This document shows, one piece after another, positions 1-7,963 of a stretch of 64,000 nt of DNA. Origin of the DNA: Paracoccus albus. GTDB taxonomy: Bacteria > Pseudomonadota > Alphaproteobacteria > Rhodobacterales > Rhodobacteraceae. Under the pieces are notes generated by a model. The model saw only the letters and a program-made list of their open reading frames with translations. It was not told the origin of the DNA and did no database searches. Made by a program: the position numbers and the translations under genes. The first letter of the stretch is position 1, and every line of letters begins with the position of its first letter. The stretch is from contig NZ_CP115775.1 in the NCBI RefSeq assembly GCF_027913035.1, positions 3,140,501-3,204,500 on the forward strand. Reading direction: 5' to 3'.

Positions 1-2889
1 CTGAAAACGCGCTTCGGCAACCTGAAGAACGTGCTGGACGAAAGCAGCAGTCAGACCGAAATCCTGCTGCTGGAAACGCCATTCGTCGCCAACCGCGAAT
101 TCGCCGAGATGATGGAGATGTTCGGCGCTTCGGCGACGCGCATCGACTGCACCTTCCCCAAAGGCGCGGGACCAGAGGCGCTCGGCGATGCTCTGGCGCG
201 TATCCGCAACGAGGCAGAGGATGCCGTGCGCTCAGGCGCGGGTCATCTGGTGCTGACGGATGAGGGGATTGATGAGGTCCGCGTTGGCGTGCCGATGATC
301 CTTGCCACCAGTGCAATCCACAGCTGGCTGACCCACAAAGGGCTGCGGACCTTCTGTTCGCTGAACGTGCGTTCCGCCGAATGTATCGACCCGCATTACT
401 TCGCGGTTCTGATCGGCTGCGGCGCGACGACCGTGAACCCTTATCTGGCGCAGGACAGCGTGGCGGACCGGATTGATCGTGGCCTGTTGGAGGGCTCTCT
501 GATCGAAAATATGCGCCGTTACCGCGACGCGATAGATCAGGGCCTGCTGAAGATCATGGCCAAGATGGGGATTTCGGTTCTGTCATCCTATCGCGGTGGT
601 CTGAACTTTGAAGCCGTGGGCCTGTCCCGTGCGCTTGTGAACGAATATTTCCCCGGTATGCACAGCCGGATTTCCGGCATCGGGTTGCATGGTATCCAGC
701 ACAAGCTTGAAGATGTGCATTCGCGCGGATTCAGCGGCAATGGCGATGAATTGCTGCCGGTTGGCGGTTTCTACAAGCTGCGCCGTTCGGGCGAGAAGCA
801 CGCCTGGGAAGCCAATACGATGCGGCTGCTGCAACTGGCCTGCGAAAAAGCCAGCTATGACGTCTGGAAGCAGTATTCCAAGGCGATGCGGGCCAATCCG
901 CCGATCCACATCCGCGATCTGCTGGACATCAAGCCGCTTGGCAAGCCGGTTCCGATCGAAGAGGTGGAGAGCATCACCAGCATCCGCAAGCGTTTCGTGA
1001 CGCCGGGGATGAGCCTTGGCGCCTTGTCGCCCGAGGCGCATATGACGCTGAACATCGCCATGAACCGGATCGGTGCGAAATCCGACAGCGGCGAGGGCGG
1101 CGAGGATCCGGCGCATAGCCATCCGCTGCCGAATGGCGACAATCCCTGTGCGAAGGTGAAGCAGGTGGCGTCGGGCCGGTTCGGGGTCACGGCGGAATAT
1201 CTGAACGCCTGTGAAGAGCTGGAAATCAAGGTCGCGCAGGGTGCGAAACCCGGTGAGGGCGGGCAGTTGCCGGGCATGAAGGTGACGAAGCTGATCGCCC
1301 GCCTGCGCCACTCGACGCCGGGGGTCACGCTGATCTCGCCGCCGCCGCATCACGATATCTACTCTATCGAGGATCTGGCGCAGCTGATCTATGACCTCAA
1401 GCAGATCAACCCGCGTGCGAAAATCACCGTGAAGCTGGTGGCGTCCTCGGGCGTTGGCACGATTGCGGCGGGTGTGGCGAAGGCGAAGGCCGATATTATC
1501 CTGATCTCTGGCCATAATGGCGGGACGGGGGCTTCGCCCGCGACCTCGATCAAGTTCGCGGGGCTGCCCTGGGAGATGGGCCTGACCGAGGCGCATCAGG
1601 TTCTGGCGATGAACAATCTGCGCGAACGTGTCACGCTGCGCACCGATGGCGGGCTGCGGACGGGCCGCGACATCGTCATGGCGGCGATGATGGGGGCCGA
1701 GGAATACGGCATCGGCACCGCCGCGCTCATCGCCATGGGCTGCATCATGGTGCGTCAGTGCCAGTCGAACACCTGCCCCGTGGGCGTCTGTACGCAGGAC
1801 GAAAAGCTGCGTTCGATGTTCAACGGCAGTGCCGACAAGGTGGTCAACCTGATCACCTTCTATGCAACCGAGGTGCGCGAGGTTCTGGCATCCATCGGGG
1901 CGCGGTCCCTGGATGAGGTGATCGGGCGTGCGGACCTGCTGACTCAGGTCAGCCGGGGTGCCGCGCATCTGGACGATCTGGACCTGAACCCGCTGCTTAT
2001 TACGGTCGATGGGTCGGACAAGATCGTCTATGACCGCACCAAGCCGCGCAATGCCGTGATGGAGACGCTGGATTCCGAAATCATCCGCGATGCAGAGCGT
2101 TTCTTCAGCGCGGGTGAGAAGATGCAACTGCATTATGCGGTGCGCAACACGCTGCGGACCATCGGGACGCGCACATCCAGCATGATCGTGCAGACCTTCG
2201 GGATGCGGAACCAGTTGCAGCCCGATCACCTGACGGTTCGCCTGACAGGCAGCGCCGGGCAGTCGCTGGGCGCCTTTGCTGCACCGGGCCTGAAGATCGA
2301 GGTCTCGGGCGATGCGAATGACTATGTCGGCAAGGGGTTGTCGGGCGGCACGATTGTGGTGCGTCCGCCGATGGCCTCCCCGCTGGTTGCGGCGGATAAC
2401 GTCATCATCGGCAATACCGTGCTGTATGGCGCGACAGAGGGTTATCTGTTCGCCGCCGGTCGTGCCGGTGAACGTTTCGCGGTGCGCAACAGCGGCGCCA
2501 GCGTCGTGATCGAGGGCTGCGGGACCAATGGTTGTGAATATATGACCGGCGGTGTTGCGGTGATCCTTGGCCGGATCGGTGCCAATTTCGGCGCCGGGAT
2601 GACCGGCGGGATGGCCTATCTGTATGACCCCGAGGGGTTGGCGCAGAAATACATGAACATGGAATCCATCGTGACCTGCCCGGTCACAGTGGCCCATTGG
2701 GAGGATCAGCTGAAATCGCTGATCGCCCGCCATGTGGAGGAAACCAACTCTGTCAAGGCGCGTGAAATCCTGGACAACTGGGATATCGAGCGGGGCAACT
2801 TCATGCAGGTTTGCCCGAAGGAGATGCTGCCTTTGCTGGAGCATCCGATAGCCGAAACCGGCGATCTGGCGGCGATGCCCGCCGAGTAG
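1..2889 (+). CDS. gltB: Glutamate synthase (NADPH) large subunit, 3' part
   Basis: This is the C-terminal 962 residues of an enzyme of about 1,500; the frame is open from base 1, so the glutaminase domain lies outside the window. It makes two glutamates from glutamine and 2-oxoglutarate, working with GltD. The visible part holds the central linker, the FMN-binding synthase barrel (SDSGEGGEDP, then the GHNGGTGASP segment near 1517-1546), the 3Fe-4S cysteines in the CQSNTCPVGVC stretch near 1759-1792, and the C-terminal beta-helix rich in GG repeats. It ends in TAG and is followed 17 bp later by a strong terminator. The family assignment is secure; only the 5' end is missing. Confidence 0.97.
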   Translation: MKTRFGNLKNVLDESSSQTEILLLETPFVANREFAEMMEMFGASATRIDCTFPKGAGPEALGDALARIRNEAEDAVRSGAGHLVLTDEGIDEVRVGVPMILATSAIHSWLTHKGLRTFCSLNVRSAECIDPHYFAVLIGCGATTVNPYLAQDSVADRIDRGLLEGSLIENMRRYRDAIDQGLLKIMAKMGISVLSSYRGGLNFEAVGLSRALVNEYFPGMHSRISGIGLHGIQHKLEDVHSRGFSGNGDELLPVGGFYKLRRSGEKHAWEANTMRLLQLACEKASYDVWKQYSKAMRANPPIHIRDLLDIKPLGKPVPIEEVESITSIRKRFVTPGMSLGALSPEAHMTLNIAMNRIGAKSDSGEGGEDPAHSHPLPNGDNPCAKVKQVASGRFGVTAEYLNACEELEIKVAQGAKPGEGGQLPGMKVTKLIARLRHSTPGVTLISPPPHHDIYSIEDLAQLIYDLKQINPRAKITVKLVASSGVGTIAAGVAKAKADIILISGHNGGTGASPATSIKFAGLPWEMGLTEAHQVLAMNNLRERVTLRTDGGLRTGRDIVMAAMMGAEEYGIGTAALIAMGCIMVRQCQSNTCPVGVCTQDEKLRSMFNGSADKVVNLITFYATEVREVLASIGARSLDEVIGRADLLTQVSRGAAHLDDLDLNPLLITVDGSDKIVYDRTKPRNAVMETLDSEIIRDAERFFSAGEKMQLHYAVRNTLRTIGTRTSSMIVQTFGMRNQLQPDHLTVRLTGSAGQSLGAFAAPGLKIEVSGDANDYVGKGLSGGTIVVRPPMASPLVAADNVIIGNTVLYGATEGYLFAAGRAGERFAVRNSGASVVIEGCGTNGCEYMTGGVAVILGRIGANFGAGMTGGMAYLYDPEGLAQKYMNMESIVTCPVTVAHWEDQLKSLIARHVEETNSVKAREILDNWDIERGNFMQVCPKEMLPLLEHPIAETGDLAAMPAE

Positions 2890-2906
2890 GGGTTTCAGAC
2901 CAAACC

Positions 2907-2937
2907 AGCGGGGGCCATCTGGCCCCCGCTTTCATTT
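2907..2937 (+). terminator. Rho-independent terminator of gltB
   Basis: A perfect 10-bp GC stem (AGCGGGGGCC / GGCCCCCGCT) with a 4-nt ATCT loop is followed by the T-rich tail TTCATTT. It begins 17 bp after the gltB stop codon. Confidence 0.9.
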
Positions 2938-3135
2938 GCGGGCATGGTCGTGGAAGACCGCGAGGATTCGCTTTGCCTTGACGAGCGAGAGACCGGCACC
3001 GAAGGCGGCTTTGCCCTGGTCAATGAAGACGGTGTGATGATCTTCCAGCCCGCCGCAGGCTAACGCTCACGTGGATTTGGCTTTTGCGCCAGGGGCGCTA
3101 AGGCTAGGATGTTGCATAACAATATGGAGTTCGCG

Positions 3136-3471
3136 ATGCGCCACTTGCCGCTTCTTGCCGCCCTTTTCCTGCCCGCGACCGCATTTGCCGAAAGCGAGAT
3201 GTTCACTGTCAACTATGTTTGTCCCAATGATGCCAGCTTTCAGGTGGCTTTCATCAATGCGGCAGAGGACAGCTTTGCGGTGATGGATATTGGCGATGGG
3301 CTGGTGCCGATGCAGATTGCGCAATCGGGATCGGGCGCCCGGTATTTGTCCGAGGATGCGGGATTGGAACTGTGGACGAAGGGTTCGATGGCCACGGTTA
3401 GCGGCGATGAGGCCGCGAGCGCGTCCTATAAGGATTGCGCCGAGATGGAGGCGGGCACCCAGCCCGGCTAG
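3136..3471 (+). CDS. MliC/PliC-like lysozyme inhibitor, periplasmic
   Basis: A 111-residue exported protein. The first 19 residues form a signal peptide (MRHLPLL... ending ATAFA). The mature part carries the C-type lysozyme inhibitor pattern: an early VNYVCPN segment, a SGSGARY stretch, then ELWTKGSMATV. A second Cys near the C terminus (KDCAEM) could pair with the first. Such proteins block host or competitor lysozyme at the cell envelope. There is no lipobox, so a soluble periplasmic form is expected. I chose the ATG at 3136 because GGAG lies 5 bp upstream and the signal peptide starts cleanly there; an in-frame ATG at 3109 is possible. Its stop codon overlaps that of convergent rlmH. Confidence 0.75.
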   Translation: MRHLPLLAALFLPATAFAESEMFTVNYVCPNDASFQVAFINAAEDSFAVMDIGDGLVPMQIAQSGSGARYLSEDAGLELWTKGSMATVSGDEAASASYKDCAEMEAGTQPG

Positions 3472-3935
3472 GCCCGGTGATAGGGTGCGCCTGCAAGAAT
3501 ACTCGCGGCGCGGTATAGCTGTTCGGCCAGCATGACGCGCACCAGCATATGGGGCCAGACCATGCGGCCAAGGCTGATCTGCCAGTCGGCGCGGTTGCGT
3601 AGCGCAGGGTCCAGCCCGTCCGCGCCGCCGATCACAAAGCAGATGTCGCGGCCCTGATCGCGCAGGCTGGCGATGCGGTCGGCGAAATCGGGCGAGCTTG
3701 GCTGCTCGCCGCGTTCGTCCATCATCACGACAAACGCACCGGCCGGAATGGCGCGTTCGATCAGCGGGGCTTCGGCTGACATGCCGCCGCCGCGCTTGTC
3801 CTCGACCTCGATCACCTGAACGGGCGGCAAGCCCAGAGAGCGCCCGGATTTGGCGAAGCGATCGAGGTAATCGTCGATCAGAGAAAGCTCCGGCGATTTC
3901 CGCAGGCGGCCGACGGCGAGAAGGGTGATCTTCAT
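3468..3935 (-). CDS. rlmH: 23S rRNA (pseudouridine1915-N3)-methyltransferase RlmH
   Basis: A 155-residue SPOUT-family methyltransferase of the usual RlmH length. It methylates pseudouridine 1915 in helix 69 of 23S rRNA with S-adenosylmethionine, acting on assembled 70S ribosomes. The knot region is clear: FVIGGADGLDPALR, then ISLGRMVWPHMLVRVMLAEQLYRA, with the conserved YHR near the C terminus. It is the last gene of rsfS-lipoprotein-rlmH and its ATG overlaps the preceding stop codon (ATGA), so translation is probably coupled. Pairing of rsfS with rlmH is common in bacteria and supports a shared ribosome-related role. Confidence 0.95.
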   Translation of the reverse strand: MKITLLAVGRLRKSPELSLIDDYLDRFAKSGRSLGLPPVQVIEVEDKRGGGMSAEAPLIERAIPAGAFVVMMDERGEQPSSPDFADRIASLRDQGRDICFVIGGADGLDPALRNRADWQISLGRMVWPHMLVRVMLAEQLYRAASILAGAPYHRA

Positions 3936-4273
3936 TGCGGCAAGGGCGTTACCGGAACATCAGGGCAGTTGGCCCCTTTCCGCCAGTGATAGAGTGCCGT
4001 GGCCTTTTCCTGCGCGTCTACCGTGTCAGCACGGCCGATCCCTTCTGCGTTCAGGATACCGATCCTCAACTGGTCGAGCGTTCCGTGCCGCTCCAGCAGA
4101 TACCAGAACAGGGCGAAGTCGGCAGGGTCCTTTGGCAAAAGGGGAACGGGCACTGCCGGACCCGTTTCAGCCGTTGGCGGACGGGCGACCGGGCATTCGA
4201 ACTGCGCCTGTTCGGTTGGCGCACAGGCCACGAGCCAAAGGCTCGCGGCGCTTACAATTGCTGCGGCCTTCAA
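3932..4273 (-). CDS. Small lipoprotein between rsfS and rlmH
   Basis: A 113-residue predicted lipoprotein of unknown function. Starting at the TTG at 4273 gives a near-perfect lipoprotein signal: L/M-K followed by AAAIVSAASLW and the lipobox LVAC. That TTG overlaps the rsfS stop codon (TTGA), as expected in a coupled operon. An ATG at 4321 is in frame but would add a charged 16-residue leader ahead of the signal sequence, which I think unlikely. The mature part is Pro-rich at first (ARPPTAETGPAVPVP), then has a short helical-looking region (FALFWYLLERHGTLDQLRIG). I recognise no domain. Confidence 0.75.
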   Translation of the reverse strand: MKAAAIVSAASLWLVACAPTEQAQFECPVARPPTAETGPAVPVPLLPKDPADFALFWYLLERHGTLDQLRIGILNAEGIGRADTVDAQEKATALYHWRKGANCPDVPVTPLPQ

Positions 4274-4686
4274 TGCGCGGCTTCTGTCCGCAGGGACTTC
4301 AGCTGGTCGGTGGGCATCCACATCTTTTCCAGCTGATAGAATTCGCGCACTTCCGGGCGGAAGACGTGGACGACGACATCGTCGGTGTCGATCAGCACCC
4401 AGTCGCCTGCATCCTTGCCTTCGACACGCGCGGTGCGGCCGGTGGCTTCTTTGATGCGCTGCGCCAGCTTTTCGGCGATGGTCGCGACCTGCCGGGCGTT
4501 GCGGCCCGATGCGATGACCATGTGATCGGCCATTGCCGAACGACCGCGGAGGTCGATTGTCACGACATCTTCGGCCTTGTCATCGTCAAGAGAAGTCAGG
4601 ATACGCTGCAAGATCTCGTCGCTGCTCAGATCATGCGGCGCGGCGGTCACATTCGGCTGTTCTGCCGATTGGACGTGATTGGACAG
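4270..4686 (-). CDS. rsfS: Ribosomal silencing factor RsfS
   Basis: RsfS binds uL14 on the large subunit and blocks joining with the 30S subunit when nutrients run low. The family core is visible: EILQRILTSLDDDKAEDVVTIDLRG, then MADHMVIASGRNARQVATIAEKL, then the DWVLIDTDDVVVHVF segment and the terminal REFYQLEKMW. The start is unusual. GGAGG at 4695-4699 lies 8 nt before a CTG at 4686, and a promoter at 4739-4766 lies just upstream, which excludes the longer reading that would begin at 4806. A GTG further in is possible but has no ribosome site. From the CTG the protein is 138 residues. It leads an operon with the lipoprotein and rlmH. Confidence 0.9.
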   Translation of the reverse strand: MSNHVQSAEQPNVTAAPHDLSSDEILQRILTSLDDDKAEDVVTIDLRGRSAMADHMVIASGRNARQVATIAEKLAQRIKEATGRTARVEGKDAGDWVLIDTDDVVVHVFRPEVREFYQLEKMWMPTDQLKSLRTEAAH

Positions 4687-4738
4687 GGGTATATCCTCCG
4701 GTCTTCGCGCCTGATCGCCCCGGCGCCGGGATAAGCTT

Positions 4739-4766
4739 AATATAACATTGAACGACACATTCTCAA
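4739..4766 (-). promoter_or_regulatory. Likely sigma-70 promoter of rsfS
   Basis: On the minus strand, TTGAGA (4761-4766) and TATATT (4739-4744) are separated by 16 bp, close to the sigma-70 consensus. It sits over the 3' end of the MscS gene and about 45 bp before the CTG start assigned to rsfS. Confidence 0.5.
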
Positions 4767-6109
4767 TCGCCTGCGATAAATTTCGGCACGTCGTTGCCGG
4801 CGGCATCGTTCAGCACCCGCACTTCGCGCTGCGGGAACGGGATGGAGATATCGTTTTCCCTGAAGGCGTCCCACAGCGCCAGATAGACCATTCCGCGCAC
4901 ATTGGTCAGCCCGCCCTGCGCGTCCGAGATCCAGAAGCGCAGCACATAATCGACAGAGCTGTCACCGAAACCCGTGATCCAGCAGACCGGCGTGCGCTGC
5001 GCCAGCACACGTTTGACCGTCATCGCGGCGTTGATGGCGACCTTGCTGACCTTATGCGGGTCATCCCTATAAGATGTGCCGAAATGCACGTCGAGCCGCA
5101 CGAAATCATTGGTATGCGACCAGTTGACCACCTGACTGGTGACAAGGTCTTCATTGGGGATAAGGAATTCTTTCCCGTCGCGGGTAACGACAGAGACATA
5201 GCGTGCGCCAAGCGCGTCGATCCAGCCGAAGGTATCGCCAAGGCTGATGACGTCGCCGGGTTTCACCGATTTGTCCAGCAGGATAATCACGCCCGAGACG
5301 AGGTTCGAGACCACCTTTTGCAGCCCGAAGCCGAGGCCCACGCCGACGGCACCCGAAAAGACGGCAAGCCCGGTCAGGTCGACACCGATGGCCCGCAAGC
5401 CGACGACGATGGCCAGCGTGAACAGTACGATTTGCAGGATTTTTGCCACCAGCACGCGCATGGTCGGCGACAAATCGGCGGATTCGCCCAGTTTGCGCGA
5501 CACAAGCCCGGTAATCAGTCTTGCGCCCGCCAGCAGGGCGGTCATGACCGCGACGGCCGTGATGACTGTCAGCGCAGACAGTCTGACAGAACCCAGGCTG
5601 ATGGCGATGCTGTCCAGCAACTGGCCGGCCTCTGGCGTCATGCCAAGCAGATACAGGACCGCCCATATCCATGCGCCCCACTTGACGATGCGGCGCATCA
5701 GTGAATTGGCAATCAGCCGCGACATGAAGGCAATAGCCAGAACCGCGCTTGCGATCGTGGCCGCCTGACGGATCACCTGACTGAGCGAGGGCCAGGTAAT
5801 CTGTTCCATCACCAGCACGACCGCCCAGGCGATCAGAGTGAACAGGATAAGCCGCAGGCGACGGTCGATCATCAGGCCAAGGCGCAGCCGCCATTTTGGC
5901 CAGCCCTCGCGCGTGCGCAGCCAGGCACGCAGCCTGGGCGAAAGGAAGCGGGCAAGGACATGCGCGATGACCATGATCACCAGCACGGCCCCAACCTGAT
6001 TCAGCCGATGGGGCAGGGTCAGGTTGCGCACGAACTGATCAAGCTGCTGCCAGAAGCCGCCTGCCGCATCAATAATCTGTTCAGGTGTGCCGGGGGTTTC
6101 GTTTTCCAT
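4763..6109 (-). CDS. MscS-family mechanosensitive ion channel
   Basis: A 448-residue membrane protein with about five hydrophobic segments. The last of these forms the Gly/Ala-rich pore helix (TGLAVFSGAVGVGLGFGLQKVVSNLVSGV), followed by the typical beta domain (KPGDVISLGDTFGWIDALGARYVSV, then GKEFLIPNEDLVT) and the cytoplasmic cage. Such channels open when membrane tension rises after osmotic downshock. I placed the start at the ATG at 6109; a TTG at 6124 is in frame. A perfect palindrome (6113-6128) sits where the ribosome site would be. It may be an independent transcript. Confidence 0.9.
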   Translation of the reverse strand: MENETPGTPEQIIDAAGGFWQQLDQFVRNLTLPHRLNQVGAVLVIMVIAHVLARFLSPRLRAWLRTREGWPKWRLRLGLMIDRRLRLILFTLIAWAVVLVMEQITWPSLSQVIRQAATIASAVLAIAFMSRLIANSLMRRIVKWGAWIWAVLYLLGMTPEAGQLLDSIAISLGSVRLSALTVITAVAVMTALLAGARLITGLVSRKLGESADLSPTMRVLVAKILQIVLFTLAIVVGLRAIGVDLTGLAVFSGAVGVGLGFGLQKVVSNLVSGVIILLDKSVKPGDVISLGDTFGWIDALGARYVSVVTRDGKEFLIPNEDLVTSQVVNWSHTNDFVRLDVHFGTSYRDDPHKVSKVAINAAMTVKRVLAQRTPVCWITGFGDSSVDYVLRFWISDAQGGLTNVRGMVYLALWDAFRENDISIPFPQREVRVLNDAAGNDVPKFIAGD

Positions 6110-6112
6110 GAT

Positions 6113-6128
6113 CCGATTAGACAATCGG
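6113..6128. repeat. Perfect palindrome just upstream of the MscS gene
   Basis: CCGATT-AGAC-AATCGG, with 6-bp perfect arms and a 4-bp spacer. It ends 4 bp before the MscS start at 6109. It could be an operator or an RNA hairpin over the ribosome site. Confidence 0.45.
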
Positions 6129-6204
6129 CAGACCGATACGACAAGTGCCTGACCGCAACAGGCGGCGCAAAATTCACTTGCCAGAACGCGGCCCTGCGTC
6201 TAGG

Positions 6205-6390
6205 CGTGTGGCCGGAACACGGGAGACGCTGGCGACCGTCAGGGCCGAAGGAGCAACCGCCCCGGTAAACTCTCAGGCAAAAGGGACCGGTTCCTGATAA
6301 ACTCTGAAGAGTGGCCCATCCGGGCCCGCCGAAGGATAACGATCTCAGGCGCCCGTATCCGGGCAGGGACAGAGGGGGCAGCCAAACCGC
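6205..6390 (+). promoter_or_regulatory. Tandem glycine riboswitch
   Basis: Two glycine aptamers lie in series ahead of gcvT. Aptamer 1 shows GGGAGAC (6221-6227), GCCGAAGGAGCAA (6244-6256) and ACTCTCAGGCAAAAGGGAC (about 6268-6286). A short linker follows, then aptamer 2 with CTGAAGAGTGGC (from 6303), GCCGAAGGATAACGATCTCAGGC (6328-6350) and GGGACAGAGGGGG (6365-6377). These are the conserved glycine-binding core elements. In other bacteria this RNA turns on the cleavage operon when glycine is abundant. No clear intrinsic terminator follows, so control may act on translation of gcvT. The outer limits are approximate. Confidence 0.92.
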
Positions 6391-6417
6391 GCGAACATCC
6401 GCGCAAGGAGGATGCCT

Positions 6418-7539
6418 GTGAGTGACCTGAAACGAACGCCGCTTTATGATCTGCATGTCTCGCTGGGGGGCAAGATGGTGCCTTTCGCCGGCTGGGAAAT
6501 GCCGGTGCAGTTTCCGATGGGCGTGATGGGCGAACATCTGCATACGCGCGAAAAGGCCGGGCTGTTCGATGTCAGCCATATGGGGCAGGTGATCTTGCGT
6601 GTTCCCGGAGGAACGGCGGCAGATGCGGCGGCGGTGCTGGAAACGGTGGTGCCCGCGAATATCGTCGGTTTGCCGGAAGGGCGGCAGCGTTACGGGCTGT
6701 TCACCAACGATCAGGGCGGTATACTGGACGATCTGATGATCGCGAACCGGGGCGACCACCTGTTTCTGGTCGTGAATGCCGCCTGCGCCGATCAGGATAT
6801 TGCCTTGCTGCAGGGCCTGGACGGGCTGACGGTGGAGCCGGTGACGGATCGTGCATTGCTGGCCTTGCAGGGGCCAGAGGCGGGCCGCGTCTTCTCCGCG
6901 ATCATCCCCGAGGCTGCGTCGCTGAAATTCATGGATGTGGCGATCCTCGGCTGGGACGGGGAAGAGCTTTGGGTCTCGCGCTCTGGCTATACGGGCGAGG
7001 ATGGTTTTGAGATTTCCGTTCCCGCCGCTCGTGCCCGCGAATTTGCCGAGACTCTGCTGAAGGATGAGGCGGTTGCGCCCATCGGCCTTGGCGCACGGGA
7101 TTCGCTGCGGCTTGAGGCGGGGATGCCGCTTTACGGGCACGATATGGATGCAGGTGTCACACCGGGTGCTGCGGCGCTGCACTGGTCGATTCCGAAGGTT
7201 CGCCGTCAGGGCGGTGAGCGCGAAGGCGGTTTTCCGGGCGCGGATGTGATCCTGCCTGAGCTGGCAGAGGGTGCCGCCAAAGTCCGCGTCGGATTGCGCC
7301 CGGAAGGTCGTGCACCGATCCGCGAAGGCGTGGCGATTTTTGACGCGGAGGATGGCGGCGCGGAAATCGGGCGCGTCTGTTCGGGCGGGTTCGGGCCGTC
7401 GGTCGGCGGGCCGGTGGCGATGGCGATCCTGCCCTCGACCCTGTCCGAAGGCGATACCGTCTGGGCAGAGTTGCGCGGAAAACGGATTGCGGTGAAGATT
7501 GCCGCACTGCCCTTTATCAAACCTGACTACAAACGCTGA
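6418..7539 (+). CDS. gcvT: Aminomethyltransferase, glycine cleavage T protein
   Basis: The T protein (373 residues) transfers the methylene unit from aminomethyl-lipoyl-GcvH to tetrahydrofolate and releases ammonia. The family start TPLYDLHVSLGGKMVPFAGWEMPVQF is present, with FDVSHMGQ and SRSGYTGEDGFEI further on. I prefer the GTG at 6418: a full AAGGAGG ends at 6411, 6 nt before it, whereas the ATG at 6412 directly abuts that site. The gene lies under the glycine riboswitch and 11 bp ahead of gcvH. Confidence 0.95.
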   Translation: MSDLKRTPLYDLHVSLGGKMVPFAGWEMPVQFPMGVMGEHLHTREKAGLFDVSHMGQVILRVPGGTAADAAAVLETVVPANIVGLPEGRQRYGLFTNDQGGILDDLMIANRGDHLFLVVNAACADQDIALLQGLDGLTVEPVTDRALLALQGPEAGRVFSAIIPEAASLKFMDVAILGWDGEELWVSRSGYTGEDGFEISVPAARAREFAETLLKDEAVAPIGLGARDSLRLEAGMPLYGHDMDAGVTPGAAALHWSIPKVRRQGGEREGGFPGADVILPELAEGAAKVRVGLRPEGRAPIREGVAIFDAEDGGAEIGRVCSGGFGPSVGGPVAMAILPSTLSEGDTVWAELRGKRIAVKIAALPFIKPDYKR

Positions 7540-7550
7540 GGAGCCTCCCC

Positions 7551-7910
7551 ATGCTGAAATATACCGAAGATCACGAATGGCTTAAGCAGGAGGGCGACGA
7601 GGTTGTCGTCGGCATCACCGCCCACGCCAGCGAACAATTGGGCGACGTGGTTTTCGTCGAACTGCCCGAAGTTGGGCGCGAGGTCGAAAAGGGCGAAGAG
7701 ATCGTGGTGATCGAATCGGTCAAGGCGGCATCCGACATCGTGGCGCCGATTGCCGGTGTGATTACGGCTGTGAACGAAGAGTTGCCCGACAATCCCGGCG
7801 CAGTAAACGACGACGCGATGGCCGCGTGGTTTTTCCGCATCAAGCCGGCAGAGGGCGAAGCGATTGACGGCTTCATGGATGAGGCGGCCTATCAGGCGCT
7901 GATCGGCTGA
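7551..7910 (+). CDS. gcvH: Glycine cleavage system H protein
   Basis: A 119-residue lipoyl carrier that shuttles the aminomethyl arm between the P, T and L proteins. The lipoylation site is the Lys in ESVKAAS (about residue 58), in the expected hairpin of the biotinyl/lipoyl fold. GAGG lies upstream of the ATG. The gene follows gcvT by 11 bp and belongs to the same transcript. Confidence 0.97.
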   Translation: MLKYTEDHEWLKQEGDEVVVGITAHASEQLGDVVFVELPEVGREVEKGEEIVVIESVKAASDIVAPIAGVITAVNEELPDNPGAVNDDAMAAWFFRIKPAEGEAIDGFMDEAAYQALIG

Positions 7911-7917
7911 TGTCGGA

Positions 7918-7936
7918 CCGGGGGCGCTGCCCCCGG
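7918..7936. repeat. GC-rich hairpin between gcvH and the VOC gene
   Basis: A perfect 8-bp stem (CCGGGGGC / GCCCCCGG) with a 3-nt GCT loop starts 7 bp after the gcvH stop. It is followed by ACCCCCAGGGTATTTGGGTGA and then GAAGAAGA, which provides the ribosome site of the next gene. There is no T-run, so it is not a classical terminator. It resembles dispersed intergenic elements that I remember from Rhodobacteraceae genomes, but this cannot be tested within one window. Confidence 0.6.
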
Positions 7937-7963
7937 ACCCCCAGGGTATTTGGGTGAAGAAGA

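Noticed and set aside
583..2844. Long antisense frame of about 753 codons across gltB
   Set aside because: A codon-bias shadow: His/Arg-rich composition, no start signal, and it mirrors the conserved gltB frame.
2944..3063. A 39-codon frame after the gltB terminator (MVVEDREDSLCLDE...)
   Set aside because: No ribosome site, it begins 7 bp after the terminator tail, and no family pattern; possibly a remnant but not supportable as a gene.
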